DNA from: Pogonophryne albipinna
Lineage: Eukaryota > Chordata > Actinopteri > Perciformes > Artedidraconidae
Length of the DNA: 64,000 nucleotides
Reading direction: 5' to 3'
NCBI GenBank assembly: GCA_028583405.1
Contig: CM053256.1
Span: forward strand, 22,231,325 to 22,295,324
In this document: positions 38,451-52,559 of the stretch, piece after piece
Layout of the letters: every line of letters starts with the position of its first letter
Position numbering within the stretch: the first letter of the stretch is position 1
Position numbers and translations under genes: made by a program
The notes under the pieces: generated by a model
What the model saw: only the letters and a program-made list of their open reading frames with translations
Databases searched by the model: none
Told to the model about the DNA's origin: nothing

Positions 38451-39889
38451 GGCAGCGTCATGCTCCCCAGGAGAGGAGAGTCATTATCTGAATGAAAGGC
38501 TCATGGGTCCACTCAGTTCTTTGAATTTAATTTGGACCAAACACAACTCTGGTACCAGGTCAGGTTTCTGTTACAGTCTAATCCAGTTGGGTAGGGACCT
38601 GATTGTATTACCACAGGTTTAGGGTCTGCAATACAATGTGTCTTAAGATCTTTAATGCATCATTAATATACTGTTTAATCATTAAGTTTGGGATCTGTTG
38701 CAAAAAGACCCATCAAGACTTGCACAACCACATGATGTTTCTTTTCAGGAAACAAAAAGGTCTCAGCATTCAAACAAATGGCCAACGCTGTGGAGGGTTA
38801 TTTTGGTTTAAGTATATCTGAAAAGGTTGATTAAGGCCTGACACAATTTCTTGAACAGTTTTGAGGCCAAGTCATGTGCTAGGGGAATTCCTTCAATCTA
38901 ATACCTCAAAAAAGAAGGCCCATGATCTTCATACCACATTTAACATAAGCATTTTCAGAATATAATTAACTAAAAAGAGATTGTTTTCTGCCTCTTTCTG
39001 AACCAAAGCTGTTTAATTACTTCATCTCAGCTACTCTTTTCATGTTACACACAAGGAAATGTTTGTCACATAAATCTGTTTGTTGTGGAGGAGCATAATT
39101 GGTTTCCATAACACACAATCTGCATTTCCGAGTATATGCTCATTTTACAACATTTTACGAGATGCTTTTGGTAGGGGCGCTAGCAGTGACGCATTGTGTC
39201 TGTAAGGCAATTATTTGTCTGTTCTTGTGTGTGTGTTGTGATGTGACATCAGGACCTGGACAGGCTTTGGTGAGAAAGTGTGTGTTGGGGGAAACCTGGC
39301 CCTCTGAGGTTTGGCTGTTCTGACTGCACTGGGCCAGATGGGGATAATGGAATGTCATTCTGTCAGCTCCTTGGCTGATTAGGGAGTGTTTGTTATTTAT
39401 TGATTGTCTTTCATGGCAAATTATCTATGCACAGGTCAGTGCCAGCATTTTATTCCTGGAGCTCTGATGGCCAGCTATTCCCATCCTCACACAAAATCAA
39501 TGAGTACAAATAAAATGGAATTTAAAAAATAGGGGAAAATTAGCAAACATCTCAGCGTGGCCGCTGTCATGCATATGTTAGCCGTGAATCGCAAGCAGGG
39601 TGACATGAGCTTCGCGTTTCCATAAAATGTGCACTCGTCCCAAGTATTCAATTTTAACAGCAGTCATGTCTCATCCTCTTCCAGTCTTGAATGCACCTTT
39701 TCACCCCTAATCACCATGCAAGGGTCTGCTATCTGCACACCTTGATCATATTTATCATTCGTATAACAGTGACAGCCACCTGACTGGTTGTATTAGGTCA
39801 TATTGTCATATAACAGACAGTTTACGAACACATTTGAGTCTTTTGCATCTGATTTGGTGAGATTGCAAGATTTGTTATTATCTCCGCCC

Positions 39890-40030
39890 AAGGAGGTTAT
39901 GTTTGTTTGTCAGTTTGTTTGACTGTTTGTCAGAAGGATTACGGAAAAACTTCTCGCCGATTTTCATGAAACTTGGTGGAAGGTTGAAGCATTACATTTT
40001 GGAGCGTATTCAAATCAGATAGTGGATTCA
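39890..40030 (+). repeat. LINE-like 3' fragment (CTCCGCCCAAGGAGGTTATG type)
   Basis: CTCCGCCCAAGGAGGTTATG, then GTTTGTTTGTCAG, AGGATTACGGAAAAACTTCT and TTTTCATGAAACTTGGTGGA. I recall this phrase set from a widespread animal repeat, possibly RTE-type LINE, but cannot confirm the class. No coding. Confidence 0.45.
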
Positions 40031-43000
40031 CGCCTTATTTTTGATTGACGTTGGTGCTCTTTGATTTTATTTGGAAGACTTGTTGATTTAGCATGTTAGC
40101 TTGCTAACATAATAACCTTTGCTAATTAAAATTATGAAAGGTACACAGCTGAGGCTCATGGCAAAGCTTGTCAAGTACTTGGAAAAAAACAAAAACAAGT
40201 ATTTAACAATCAGATTTGAAAATGGCCAAAGATGAAAATCACCAAAGTCATCTTGGGTTCCTCCTTAGGGAACATGCATGTCCAAAGTGCCATGACAAAC
40301 CATTTGATGGACATTTCATTTGAGACTAAATGTGGTGGATTGTCTGACTGCTAGAAAGACCAACATTGTTGAAACATTCTGATTAAAGGGCTTAATGTTC
40401 TTGTAGTATTTTTACATCAAACTATCTACACTGAAAATCAAGAGAATAGTGGTCATTTTGGGACCTAAAGTTTTTAAATATTCTATAATTTGGAGTTCCT
40501 CACATTATTGTAACTTAAAAAAATTCTGTAGACTCCTCTTATCGCCTTTAATGGCCTTTCAGAGTCCCCAAGCTCTATTTTGAACACCATAGACGTTGAG
40601 AATGACCTCATGTTATTGCACTGCATCTTCAATCTACTGTCCCAGCTTTCATTTATTTAGTCTATTTTCATTGACAGACTACATCTACTATTTATGGTGC
40701 TAGAGAGTCAACAACTGTCGCGCCTGCCTCTCCTTACACATACCCATTCTCTACCTCTTTCTGCCTCTCTGTGTTGTCGGTGATGTCTGTGTGCTCGAGA
40801 TGGATGCAGCCCTCTTTATTAGATAGCATCAGTCTTTTGTCTGACGACTAGAATTGCACAGTGGTGGCTGTCTGCGCCGCTGCACTGGATTTCGCTTCAG
40901 CGCTGCGTGGCCGATCGCTCAGAAGGCTTTTTGTTTAACCTGGCGGCCATGTGATGGGGGCCCACTTGGCCTCGTCATCCGGAGCATAAAAGGCATCGGT
41001 GTCGGGCCTTCTTCTCAGACCAAGCAGCTGTCCGAGCCACATTGACTTTCTGTCAACGCCTGCCCGCTTATTGTTTGTGAGTTTGATTAAAAAAGACGAA
41101 AAAAAGGAGAAGAAGAAGCAGGACGAAAAATGCAATTACTCAAGTTGGAGGAAACCGAATGCAGACCTCATAGAGATAATCACAGACTAATGTGACATTC
41201 CTCCATCACCACAGCAACCAGAAAAAAGCCTCTGAGCAGCAGAAAAGTAGTATGAGAGGGGAAAAAAACTAAAAAGCACTGCTGTGCTGTTCTGTACAGG
41301 CACAGATTCCACATCTTCTGTAAAGTGTTTTTGGATGTCCTTCGCTGTTGCAGAAGTGTAATGGCTTGTTGTGCACAAATGGATTTTTATGAAGCATCCC
41401 AGCTGCATCTGTCTCACTTTGCATCCATTAAAATAGCTGCAGTTACAGTATTGTGCGCTACATCTGGACGCTACAAAATGCTACGTGACTGATACTCACT
41501 ACTACTTCACCCTGGAGACCAATACAAAAAGTAAAGCTTTTCTGATAAGAGTGATAAGAAACGACAACCCTAATGCCAAAAATGGGTAGGAAAAAAAAGA
41601 AAAAAAAGAACATGTGTTACTTACGCAGACACACACTCACTTACACTCCAAGTTAGTGACTGCGGGTGGTATATCTGTGCGTGGTGCGTCTCTTAATTTC
41701 TGCCGGGTAAACAGCTTCCAGATGTACGAGTTTCCTGCTGGCCCCGCCCAGTCCAGATGCCCAGTCTGCCAGCAGATCTGCCTCAAATTGGGCACATTTG
41801 AGCAATCATTTAGTTCCCATCTTCCTCAAGGGGAACTTTTTATTAATAAAGCCTTTTCATCTCTATATCTTTGATTAGGATGCGTGGTGCTGGGGGGTGA
41901 GGTGGAAGGGGATAATGACTCAGTCATGTGAAAGCAGATTGGAGGGGGGGATCAGGGTTTTTAAAGGGAACTTGTGTCGGGGGAGGGAGGTGTTGTTGTT
42001 TTTTAAACGTGTGTTACAGTACAGTGGAAGGAAACCGGTGATAGGAAAGAAAAAGGACATCCTCTGTTGTAAGTGGTTCCAGGTTAGCCGATCCCCATAC
42101 TTACTGGAGCATGTTGCCCTCAGCCACAAACTCCAGAAACTCCTACCACGCTTTAAATCACCCATACACCACAGCCTCTTATCTCAGGCTGGAGCTTTTT
42201 CATTATATTTTTGGCGGTTTTGTAAATAAGTCCAGTGTATGAAATAGAGATGTCACAGTGTGTGTGTGTTTTCTTTCATAATCCAGCTCATTCCATGCTC
42301 ATTATGTCCAATTATGTCACTGACATTTTGAAATTAGTGTATGTCATCAATTAATGCCATATATATTTTTATTGCACAACACATTTCTCCTCATTAGACA
42401 CATATAATGGTACATTTGTAAAAGGCCCAAAAAAGAAAAGAAGAAACCTAAATACAATGGCATTTGGAGAGTGTTGACCTGTCATATAGGCTATAATGCT
42501 AATTAATGCTAATAAACCCAATTTAAGCTAAGTGTGAAAATTGCCAAACATATGAAAATGAGCAGCCTGCAGTTTCTAATTGCTGGGGACCCTTACCATA
42601 GGTTTCTGATATAAAACGTTGGGGTACTCAACATTTCCTGGTTCACAGTGACGGCAAGTAATAATAAAAATGTAAGAACTACTTATTTTCAGTGCTTGAG
42701 CACATTCGTATTTGTTTTCGGAATCACATCGTCGTAGCAATATCAATCTCTTCTGTATCTCTTTTTCCTCTACTGCTATGCCTATAAACAGACAGGTAAA
42801 CAAACCAGAAAATGAGCTGATGGAGGTTTAAAGCATCTTGATGTTTGATGACAGTGAGTCCCGGCTCTGCCTGACTGGGGGTCAGCGAAAGGACTGGCCT
42901 CGTGGTGGCCTGATTCCATTTCAGCATCTCTGTCCCCCTCCTCAGCCTCGACCGGCCGTCACTTTCCATTTGGGCCCGCTGTGAAATGCTGACATGCCCA

Positions 43001-43907
43001 AAGACATATAGGATTCCATTATTTTCACTCATATGAGGGTGCCACACTTGATTCAAGCAGAGCTGTCATGGCAAACCATGGGGTCCCTCCCCGTGTACAC
43101 ACACACAAATAAACCCCCCCTTTTTCCAACAACCTGCTCACCTTGAAAACCCTGCGTTTGGCGCCAATGAAAACAAACTAATTTCTAATGCGAGCGTGAT
43201 CCCTCTCCATTAAGCCAATGAAATATTTTATGCAATTGCCGACTGGGTGTCTATAAAGCAGTCGAGAGCAAAAGGAAGCTTATAACACTGGTGCTGTAAA
43301 TCAAATAGATTTAATTTCAATTACATTTCAAAGGGGGTTCGCCATCAATAATTAAACGGATGTGTTTATGACTTACAAAGATCATAATTAATCTGCTCCG
43401 GGGAGGGAGGTTTTACGCAGATTATATCCATCATGTTCTGTTTTGCTCCTTACAGGCCGCGGCGTGGCGGAGGGGAACATTGATTAAGACGTGCTTAGTG
43501 GATTATAAGCTGCTGTTCCTCGGGCAAGTCATAAAGAATAAAAGCAATTTTTTACCTTTCTGCCAAAGCCCGTACAGTTTTAACAGGCTATGATTCATAA
43601 GCCTGTTCATAAGCAGCCTGATTCATAAGCAGGGCGGTGAACATGGATTCGTTTATGACCCGCCTCACATTTAGTGATTAATTCAGCCGGGGAAAAATTA
43701 GTGCTTACAGTTTTTGTTATCATGTTGAGATTATATAGACATCTTGTGTTCCACATTGTATATTTATTATTAGTTCAGTGCCAAATGTGGGTTCTTTACA
43801 TGAATAGATTTGGACATTGACGGTCATGCCATGACAGCTCTGCTTGAATCAAAGGCAAAGTGCTTCCAGATGTCTAGAGAGATGTCATTATCTGTATAAT
43901 ATGAATC
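40031..43907. other. Intergenic; candidate conserved blocks
   Basis: No gene seen. 40690-41060, 41640-41880 and 43080-43720 are the least repetitive parts. The last has ATTAAACGG, AATTAATCTG and TTGATTAAG words and is a good enhancer candidate. The 110-residue frame at 41897-42229 has no known domain. Confidence 0.3.
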
Positions 43908-43915
43908 GATTAGAG

Positions 43916-46713
43916 CAGGGGTCTTCAACGTTTTTCAGGCCAGGGACCCCCAAACTGATGGAGAGCTGGAGCAGGGACCCCCCTACTATATGTATGGCAT
44001 ACAATTGTGTTTTATATTAAACGGGGCCTAGTGCCGTGTATAAACATAGCTACTCTGTTATGGTACATTCAATACAAAGCTATTCAAATAATACACAGGT
44101 TAATATATTCTTGTTTTCATTTTAAACATGTGTAAGGTACAGGGTGGCTGTGCCACTGCCATTTATAAACATACATCTTGCACACAACACTGAGCTATTA
44201 AAATAATTCATAGATTTTAACTTTAAACATACATGTAGAAGGGACAGTGAATCCTCAAACCATCTGTGGATGGCACACGTACTCCCACATTAGTGAGATG
44301 TCTGACCCTGATGAGTAGCACACAGCTTATCTAACCTTGGACGGATGGAGGTTGTCAGGCAGAGGGTCATATCAGCCTCAGGCTGCAGCCTTGACCTGTA
44401 TTTGTTTTTCAAGTAAGTGAGTGAGGAAAATCCACTTTCGCAAAGATAGGTTGTTGCAAAGCGCAAAAGGCTCATCATAGCTTTTCCTGCCAATTGCGGA
44501 AAGTCTTTCTGGCAAGAGATCCAGAACTGGGTGAGTGGTTTTGTGTCATATGTGTCTGAACGTACTGTCCGTGGATAGTTCGATTAGCTGATCCTCCTCT
44601 GTCACTGTCAGGCGTGTGTCGTCTGCTGCGTTGTCTGTGAATGGAAACAGTATCCATGTCTTGTCCCTGCGCCAGGAGTCAGCCTCAGAAAAATAGTGCC
44701 CAAATTGTCCCTCGAGCGCCTCCAAATGCGCAAGAATTGCGCGTGTTACGGGGGCGAGAGCCCAGCAGAATCTCCCAGCTCATCCACTGATGGAAACATG
44801 GAAAATATTTCCTCCCGATGCGCTCCCTCCATCTTTTGATTTTTTTTAGAAAGCCTTCCATTTTGTCATACAGATGAATGGCATGTGTATTGGGGCCTTG
44901 CATTGAACTGTTCAGTTTGTTCAGCTCAGCGAAAACATCAGGAAGATAGGCAAGTTTGGTGACCCAAACATTATCACTGAAAAGTGCAGCCAGCTCTGTG
45001 CGCTTTTGGAGAAGTAAAAACTCCCGAATAGACTTGCGCAATTCCAACACACGTGACAACACTGTTCCACGTGAAAGCCATCGAACCTCGGAATGGTACA
45101 GTAGCACAGTGTGTTCTTCTCCCTCAGCAGCACAGAGATTAGAGAAGAGACGCAATGTTTGCAATGCGCTCTTCTTGACTAGATTGACTACTTTCACTAC
45201 CGAGTCCATGACATCTGCCAATTCAGCGCTCATATCTTTGGCAACAAGTGACTCCCTGTGTAGCATGCAGTGCGTCCAAATCACTTGCGGAGACACATCC
45301 CTTACAAGCGCGATTAGTCCACTTTTTAAACCAGCCACCGTCAGTGCACAGCGCAATACATTTTGTCCACGGAATGTTATTTTCTCTGAAAAAAATATCA
45401 ATCACTTTGAAGATTTCAGAACTAGTTGTGCGTTGAGGGAGGCACTTACAAAACAAAAATTCCTCCTGCATTTCCTTATCATCGACAAAGCGCACAAACG
45501 CCAGAAGCTGGGCGTTCTTAGACACATCTGTTGACTCATCTAATTGTAATGCAAATGCATCTGCCAACCTCAGCTTCTCTATCTCTATCTCACATCAGAT
45601 GCCATCTCGTCTATACGACGAGCTATGGTTGTGTCCGACACTGGAATGGTTTTCAGTTTGTTAATGTCAATATCATTCCCATACATTGTTTTACACATAT
45701 CGGTTGCTGAAGGCAATATTAAATCCTCTGCAAGTGTGTATGGCTGTTTCTTCTGGGCAATCCGAAGAGCAATTTGATAAGAGCATTTCAAAGCTAGCTC
45801 ACGAACTTTGACTGATTTTCTGATCAATATCTGTTGACCTTGGAGGGATTTGAGGCTAGCTTGGAAGTATTCAACAGGTTTGTCTTTTAAGTGGCTGTGT
45901 GTTGTCTCCAAGTGACGCTGCAGCTTTGATGGCTTCATAGGTTCATTTGAAAGAACAGTAGAGCAAATGACACACATTGGAAATTCAATGCGACCTGTCT
46001 CCTTAAAGGTAAAACCAAACTTCAGATAATTATCTGCATATTTTCGGGTCTTCTCTCGTTTGCGCTTACCCTTATTAGCTGCTACATCAGCAGCAGGTTC
46101 CGCCTCGCCACTTGCATGTTCACTGGTGGTTTCTGAGGTAGGTGGATGGTATCTCTCTTGTGCTTGTGGATTTTTTTGGTCGAGTTACAAAACGATCAAT
46201 TTTTATATATATATAAAGGTATGGTCTTCTCAATAATATCGCAGCGTGCATCCTTGTGTCTGTGTCCTTAGTAAACTGGGGACTGAATAGGCTCTCGGCC
46301 AATCACGGGGAACCTGACAGAGCCAGCGTGTGTCATGCGGTCTCGTGATTGGCACAGCAGCGATAAGGGCAGGTCCTCCCCTTTGTGTACAGGAGGCCTG
46401 GTGGGACAGGTCCGGGGTAGTCTCCTGCTGCGAGTGAACCGGCGCCTAGCTTGAGATAGCTACTGTGTGTAGCTGAATGCGTGCATTGACTGAAAGATAA
46501 CGTCTTCTGCCTCCATTTCTCCGTTCGCTACAATATGTCGGATTCATGTTAATGTGCATTTAAAGACATTTCAATTTGTGGGGAATTTTTTTTTAGAATT
46601 TTTTTTTTTTAAAGAAATATAAAAAATGTCTAATCAACCAAAGATTTCGCGACCCCCCTGTAGTACCTCCGCGGACCCCCTGGGGGTCACGGACCCCCTG
46701 TTGAAGACCTCTG
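43916..46713 (-). mobile_element. hAT transposon with decayed ZBED-type transposase
   Basis: Ends CAGGGGTCTTCAACGTTTTT and the complement of CAGAGGTCTTCAACAGGGGG are flanked by a perfect 8-bp duplication GATTAGAG (43908-43915, 46714-46721). GGGACCCCC / GGGGGTCC words lie just inside each end. At 2.8 kb it is nearly full length for the family, with one transposase frame on the minus strand, broken by frameshifts. Confidence 0.95.
44290..46140 (-). pseudogene. hAT (ZBED5/FAM200-like) transposase, frameshifted
   Basis: Once a cut-and-paste transposase. In order on the minus strand: a lysine/arginine-rich start and BED finger (C-V-I-C at about 45970, H-L-E-T-T-H at about 45904); A-L-Q-L-D-E-S-T-D-V with the first catalytic aspartate region (about 45540); C-T-D-G-G (about 45340); T-H-C-M-L-H-R-E and W-L-S-R-G-T-V-L downstream; and the C-terminal dimerisation motif with Y-L-C-E-S-G-F-S-S-L (about 44440), ending at the stop at 44290. 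Frame changes near 45595, 45335 and 44750, and another between about 44650 and 44500, mean it cannot make a whole protein. No clear ATG opens the first segment. Confidence 0.9.
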
Positions 46714-46929
46714 GATTAGAGGAATCATAACTGACCTGATGTTTCAATATTTCTCTTTGTTCACCCAATATTGAGCACTTTCTTGTAGAGGAAATATCTG
46801 TATCCATTGCATAACTTTGTTTCACTGAGAAGCATATTCAGATTTGGGTACATCCCTAGAGGCTCCTGAATTGTCCATACCAAATGTAATGTTCACTGGG
46901 AGTTGAACCTCAAACATGACACCGATACA

Positions 46930-47250
46930 GGCAGAAGGTTCAAGAGGTTCAGTTTAGTTTAGTCAGGTACAGGCAGGATCAAAAAGAGGAGACTTGATTG
47001 ACATCAGACCTGATTGACATCAGGCTAACTAATCCAAAAAAGGGGGCAGGCAGGATACTACCTGCTGGGCTACAGAACAATGGAGAGCTTGGAAGTACAA
47101 AAGCCCAGAACAAGAGGAAGTGAAGTGGTATATACACTATGGGGCTCACTATCGAATGAGTTGAAGGTGAAGGGATGGGCTGAATGACCAGGTGATAAGA
47201 ATGAGCTGATTGCAAGGGCTGGGAGGGAGGCAGCATTTCAAATGACAGGA
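46930..47250. repeat. Probable dispersed repeat, unclassified
   Basis: Phrases such as GAATGAGTTGAAGGTGAAGG, CAGGTGATAAGAATGAGCTG and TGACAGGAAGGTTAAT resemble LTR-type or non-LTR repeats in fish. It has no second copy in this window, so the call rests on memory only. Confidence 0.3.
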
Positions 47251-50200
47251 AGGTTAATTAATGATATGCAAAACCAACCAATACCAGTCAAGATATTTTT
47301 TATCTAAATTTCATATGCCAGGTTTTTCACTAGCCTGTAATCTTTGCTTAGTCATTTTATCAAATTATTTTATAGACAAACATGCCTCTGCAAAAAGCAT
47401 TATGGGATATTAGAAGAAGAACCAAAGTGTTGCGACTTAACAGCTGATGTGTGATCTACCCAAACATCATCTCGAACATAACATTTAGGATTATTTATTT
47501 AAAGTACTAACACAATCCACATCAGTCCCCTTTTTCACAAGTAAATCAGGTGTTGGATTTTATGTTTATGGTTCACTATTGTATGGACAATTGTACACTG
47601 CACTAAAACGTTTAATATACACATATTTAAATGTGTTTCTTGTCAAATGTTTTGTTATAGCCAGTCATTTCTAAAGGTTATTCTTATTTTTAAGTCTCAG
47701 ATTTATATTGACAAAATAAGATGTAAATTACATTTCTTAAATGTAAGAATTCACATAATAAAAGTTCTGTATGAGGTCAAGCAATACATTCTTATTTCTA
47801 TTTAGATGTAAAAGAAAAAAAATAGTTTTAGAGCCCATTGTACAAAAATATCTATTGAAGTTAAAACTAAATATGCCCTTCACAATGTAACACTCGTAAA
47901 AAATAACCAACAACCAATGTCCTCTCACTCATGCCTACATTTTTTCTTGCAGACTGTACGTAAAAAATGTTTTCCTCAGCAAAACGTCTTTTTAGTCATT
48001 GAAACTTTAATCAAGTAGATCTGGTCCATTGTGCTCGCTCTAAACAGCATCCCAACTTGGCAATCTTTCGAAAATACATTGAACTTGTTTCATGGTGAGT
48101 TGACAAGGGAAAATCCCATCAGCAGTTACCAGTCAAACAGAAAATGGAGAGTGTCAAGCAGTACACCAAATCAAGACAGATCCTGCAGCGAAATGTGTTT
48201 AGGCATTGTACCGGTTCCACTTTTCCCGTCTCGCTTCTTTTCCTGCTCCCTGGGCCGGGCGGGGGGGAATTAGCCATTATGATGGCTCCCAGCCCGGCCC
48301 CTCCACTGATGGGCAGAGCAGTCTGGCCCCGTTTTCGTCACCTGTCTCGGCTTCTGGGATTTAACATGGCTGGGTGTCTGGCAGCAGACAAGGCGAGCAG
48401 AGGATTGTGGGTTGGGGTAAGGGGGGGGGGCAAAAACAAACAAACACAAAGAGAAATACAACATGCTTGTGAACAAAAGAATTAGACATACGGGGCATGG
48501 AGAGATTGCTTTTTTGTGTTGGGGGTCAGTGGATTTGAGAGGCAGCATTTTGCTTTGTATGTAATATATAGACGTATGTACAGCCAGTGGAACTTTAGTA
48601 TGCAGGCAGAATGAAAACAAAGAAGAAGGAGGTGCTGGATTGATTTTTCTACACTCCGCGGTATGAAAAGGTCACTTTGATCAATGCCGCATAATTGGGA
48701 CTGTACCAGGATCATATCGGGTCATTTTACTGTTTAACGATGAAATATTAAATATTGGGTAGGTAAGATTGCAGTCATTAGCGGCCTCTTTCATTTATAG
48801 CCCTTTAATTAATTTGAACCTGACCCCGAGTCCAATACTTTGGAGTGTGCAGACTTAAAAGCACTCTCTGCTGAAACCACAAGCTCTTAGCCAATTGGAT
48901 CCACTTACCTATACACATACCTCACTTTGTTAATGGATACGGGAGAATAGTATTAGCACTTTAGTAAATAATATCACTCTACTAATAGTATTCTTGGAAG
49001 CCGCAAAGGAAACTGTGCTAATTATGTTGCATTTAACCCTATTTTCTTTTTTTAATAACAGTTTTTCTCATCTGCTTTGGCTCAATTATTTAGTCATAAT
49101 CATTGTATTTCAAAACAGAATATAATTTGTTCTTACTTCCAACAAATGTGTATGTGTTTTGGCAAATTTGTGCAACACAGTAAGTTCACAACTGTTCATC
49201 ATAATTTAAGCCATCACATGCACAATTATCTCTTCAGTTATCAAAATATGTCAGAAATACATTACATTTACATAATATCTATGACACTTTCACTTTGGGA
49301 CTTTTCAAAAAAGATCAAAGGCAAACTTTCTGTTTACAGTACATTTAACACTTTGCTAAACCAATAAATGTATATCCTTTTATGTGTACTCTACAGTATT
49401 ATTTATTTAAAGTCTACTTTTCCGGTAGACTTTAAACTACTTTTGAAATAAAATATAAAACGGCCAAGTGCATTAATCTCGACAAAACAGATTATTGTAT
49501 ACTACAGTACACAGTCAGTGAGTTTGCATATAACAAACATTTCCAGGGTTGAATTACATAGTAAAGAAACATTTTATCCAGTACATTTCACACAATGACA
49601 ACACCACTTTTCATATGGTGATATTCGCCAATGTACTAACATAATAACCAGGTTCTGAGCTTGAGTGAATGATGTTACCCTTTTGCAGACATGCAATAGA
49701 TGAGTGATGTACCATGATCAGTTGGGACTATTGCAATATATATTATTAAAACGGTATCCAAAGATAAGCCAAAGCAAGTAAAAAGAAACCTCAATACATT
49801 TGTAAAAGAAACATTGCCCTTTGAATTTCTTCTAAAACAGTAAGTCTGCAGCAAGTATATTTTCCTTCCATCAAGTAGTTGCGGAGACTTTTAATCAGAT
49901 TACTGACCGACGCAGTTCATCAAATCATAAAATAGCCCGAGTTCGACTTGAAAGAAAATGCTTTATCACTGTCAAACTTGACTCCATATTTTCCCCAGAC
50001 TTTAATTCATTCATTTCCTTCCTTCTAAAGCTCTTCATTATTAACCAAGATTGGACATAAAGACAATATGTGAGGAGTCATGCCGCCGCATAGATGAGTG
50101 CTCTTTCTGTAAATGACCAGCAGTGGGCTGGTAAAACAGAGAGTGCATCGGGGCAAAGGGAGGACAGTAGGACGACTAAAAGCACTTTAATGACATGGCT

Positions 50201-50860
50201 GGACTCGTGTTTCCTAATGATGCAGGCGAGATTAATTATGCTCCGCGTATGGGTCATAATTATACGAGCACTGATCCTTTCCACCGGCTCTGCTCAGGCA
50301 CTCTCCGCCCCATGCCTTGAGTTTCAGATAATCCATCAACACATTCGCATATTCCTTTCATTGTGGTGTTATTTATTTATCTATCACGGTTGTGTATTTA
50401 TTTATTTACGTTTGACATAAGTAAGAGGGGGATTTTAGATCCTGCAGAGTGATCACGTTACATCGCCCACTTTGATGTTATGAGTTGGACTCTAATTCTG
50501 ATATCACTAACCGTAAAATAGCTTTTTTCTCAGAACATTTTAATCAAAAGTATAATTATAAGTGTTTTGACTATTTACATCTCTTTTTACAATTTTGGAT
50601 GTGAAGCAAATAGCCAGATTCTACTTTTAGTGTTCATGCATTTCTTGTTGGTTTTTCATTTGCATGAGAAATATATGTAGTTTCAGCATCTAACAGATAT
50701 TGAAAATAAAAAAATTGAGTTTATGACATCTTAAGATGAACATTTTTTGCCATATTTGGTGCAAGTGAAGCACCTACATGAGCCAAAACAAATCCTTAAA
50801 TTAAACATTTTGTCATTCCCATCACAAGAGATGAAACCTGTAAAATTCAATCTGTTGGTC
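47251..50860. other. Intergenic; candidate conserved blocks at about 48030-48840 and 50040-50400
   Basis: No gene seen. Both blocks are non-repetitive; 50200-50280 has CGAGATTAATTATGCTCCGC and GGTCATAATTATACGAG, typical homeodomain-site spacing. Elsewhere AT-rich. Confidence 0.3.
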
Positions 50861-51300
50861 ACGCTTTTAGCAGGAAGTTGGACCCAATCCCAGAATCAAA
50901 AAGGGAGGCAGGTATAAAGAACAAAAAGCCAGTTGTAATAAACAAGAGCTGATAACAAAGAACTGGTTAACACAACAACACAAAAACAGAGGGATCAGGG
51001 AAGGTAATACAAAGCAAAGGAACATACCAAAAATAAACATGGAAAAATAGAGTAACACAGCAATAGGGGTAGAGAACACTGAGAAAAATAAGGCATATGT
51101 ACACACTGGACCAATCACATTAACAAGACACAGCTGGAGGTGGCAAACACATAAGGGTGAGGGACACAGGTGGAGAGAATCAAGGTGGGGTAAGCAATCA
51201 CAAAAAGGTGGGATCAAAAGAGAGGAAGTGAAATCAGACAGAACAGTGTTTTACAAAATAAAGCAGGAATCAGAAAATACAAAACCCACCAAACTTTGAC
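50860..51300 (-). repeat. Probable dispersed repeat, unclassified
   Basis: Purine-rich text (AAGCAGGAA, AAGGCAGGTATAAAGAACAA, GAGCTGATAACAAAGAACTGG, GACACAGGTGGAGAGAATCA) strongly resembles a common fish repeat. The 116-residue minus-strand frame is a by-product. Ends are not defined. Confidence 0.45.
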
Positions 51301-52195
51301 AACTTGAAACCTAAATAATTGTATTTTGAATAAATGTATTGTAAGTTACTAATGCCCAATCAGGTAACCCAATTGTGATTGAGCCTAAAACTAAATTATT
51401 TCTTGCATTTTTGTCTTTTGTGATATTCCTGGAAAAAGTACAAGCGTCCACATTTGGGCAGTGAGATGAAAAAACACTCCAGCAATTATTGCTTATAGTC
51501 ATAGTTGATGCCCAAGACAACAAACTAATCTTTGAGATTGTAGCTTTATAGACCATGTACAACAACACTTGTTTTGTAGTGACAGAACAAAACAAGCAGT
51601 GCATTTTAAAGTCATAATGATTCAAGATATTCAATATTTTGAAGCTTAGTAAAGTCAAAACTAAATAGCAAACCATTGACTGTACATATGCATTAATCGT
51701 TTTTTAAGAAATGCGGGAATATGCACTTACTTGTTACTTGGTAAAGTTAAATAATAACTAAAGTGGAGCTACAAATGACAAATGACTTTTGGACTGATAG
51801 TATACATATTAATTATACTCTTATAAGATGTATGTAGATAGTATAATAAATGTGCAGAATATGACAGTTTAATGGTGGAGGTATACACATATATTGATAG
51901 ATGTCGTAATGCACTGTTGAGGAACCTGCAACCCAAGTTTTTCATTCATTGCATAACTACACCGTTTGTGTATATGATATGTCAATAAACCTTAGAAAAT
52001 CTTGAAATCTTGAAAGGGATGTGCAAAATAGTTATTATATACAGTCTTTAATTAACTATTAGTAGAGAATAACGAGTAATTAATATACTTTATACGGATC
52101 CTATTAATATCTAATAATACAAATAATAAAATTCAATAAAGTGCTTTAACCACTAGGTGTCCCTTTATATCAGCTGTGCACCATTATGGTGTAAA
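51301..52195. other. Intergenic, AT-rich
   Basis: The 121-residue minus-strand frame (51311-51676) shows no domain or transmembrane logic I recognise. Nothing else seen. Confidence 0.3.
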
Positions 52196-52270
52196 TTCAA
52201 TTCAAGTTTATTTATATAGCCCAAAATCACAAATCCTATTTGTCTCAGAGGGCTTGTATACAGCCTATCT
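52196..52270. repeat. Dispersed repeat end (TTTATTTATATAGCCCAAAA)
   Basis: CAATTCAAGTTTATTTATATAGCCCAAAATCACAAAT..TCTCAGAGGGCTT is the reverse of a LINE/SINE-type 3' end I recall from many fish. Only about 75 bp remain. Confidence 0.5.
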
Positions 52271-52559
52271 ATCAATTGGATCAAATATAAAAGTCAGCCG
52301 AATTAGTGTTGATACTGCAAGGAGACGTATTGTGTGAAAAGAAATGTCAGATGTTGTTTAATTGCTGATATATTTATGATCCACGTCACGTTTTCAGTTT
52401 TGGCGGCAGTTCTTCCTGTTTGTCTAGAAGTCTTCTCATCAGGGCTCTATAAATAGAGAACTACGGCAGATATGCAATATTAAATGCAGCCGAACCGTGT
52501 ATTACAATGCCGTTATGTGATGACCTCCAAAGAGAAAAGCAAGCACACTCGGAATAAAG

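Noticed and set aside
44956..45534. 192-residue plus-strand ORF
   Set aside because: Antisense to the hAT transposase, whose minus-strand frames carry the conserved motifs.
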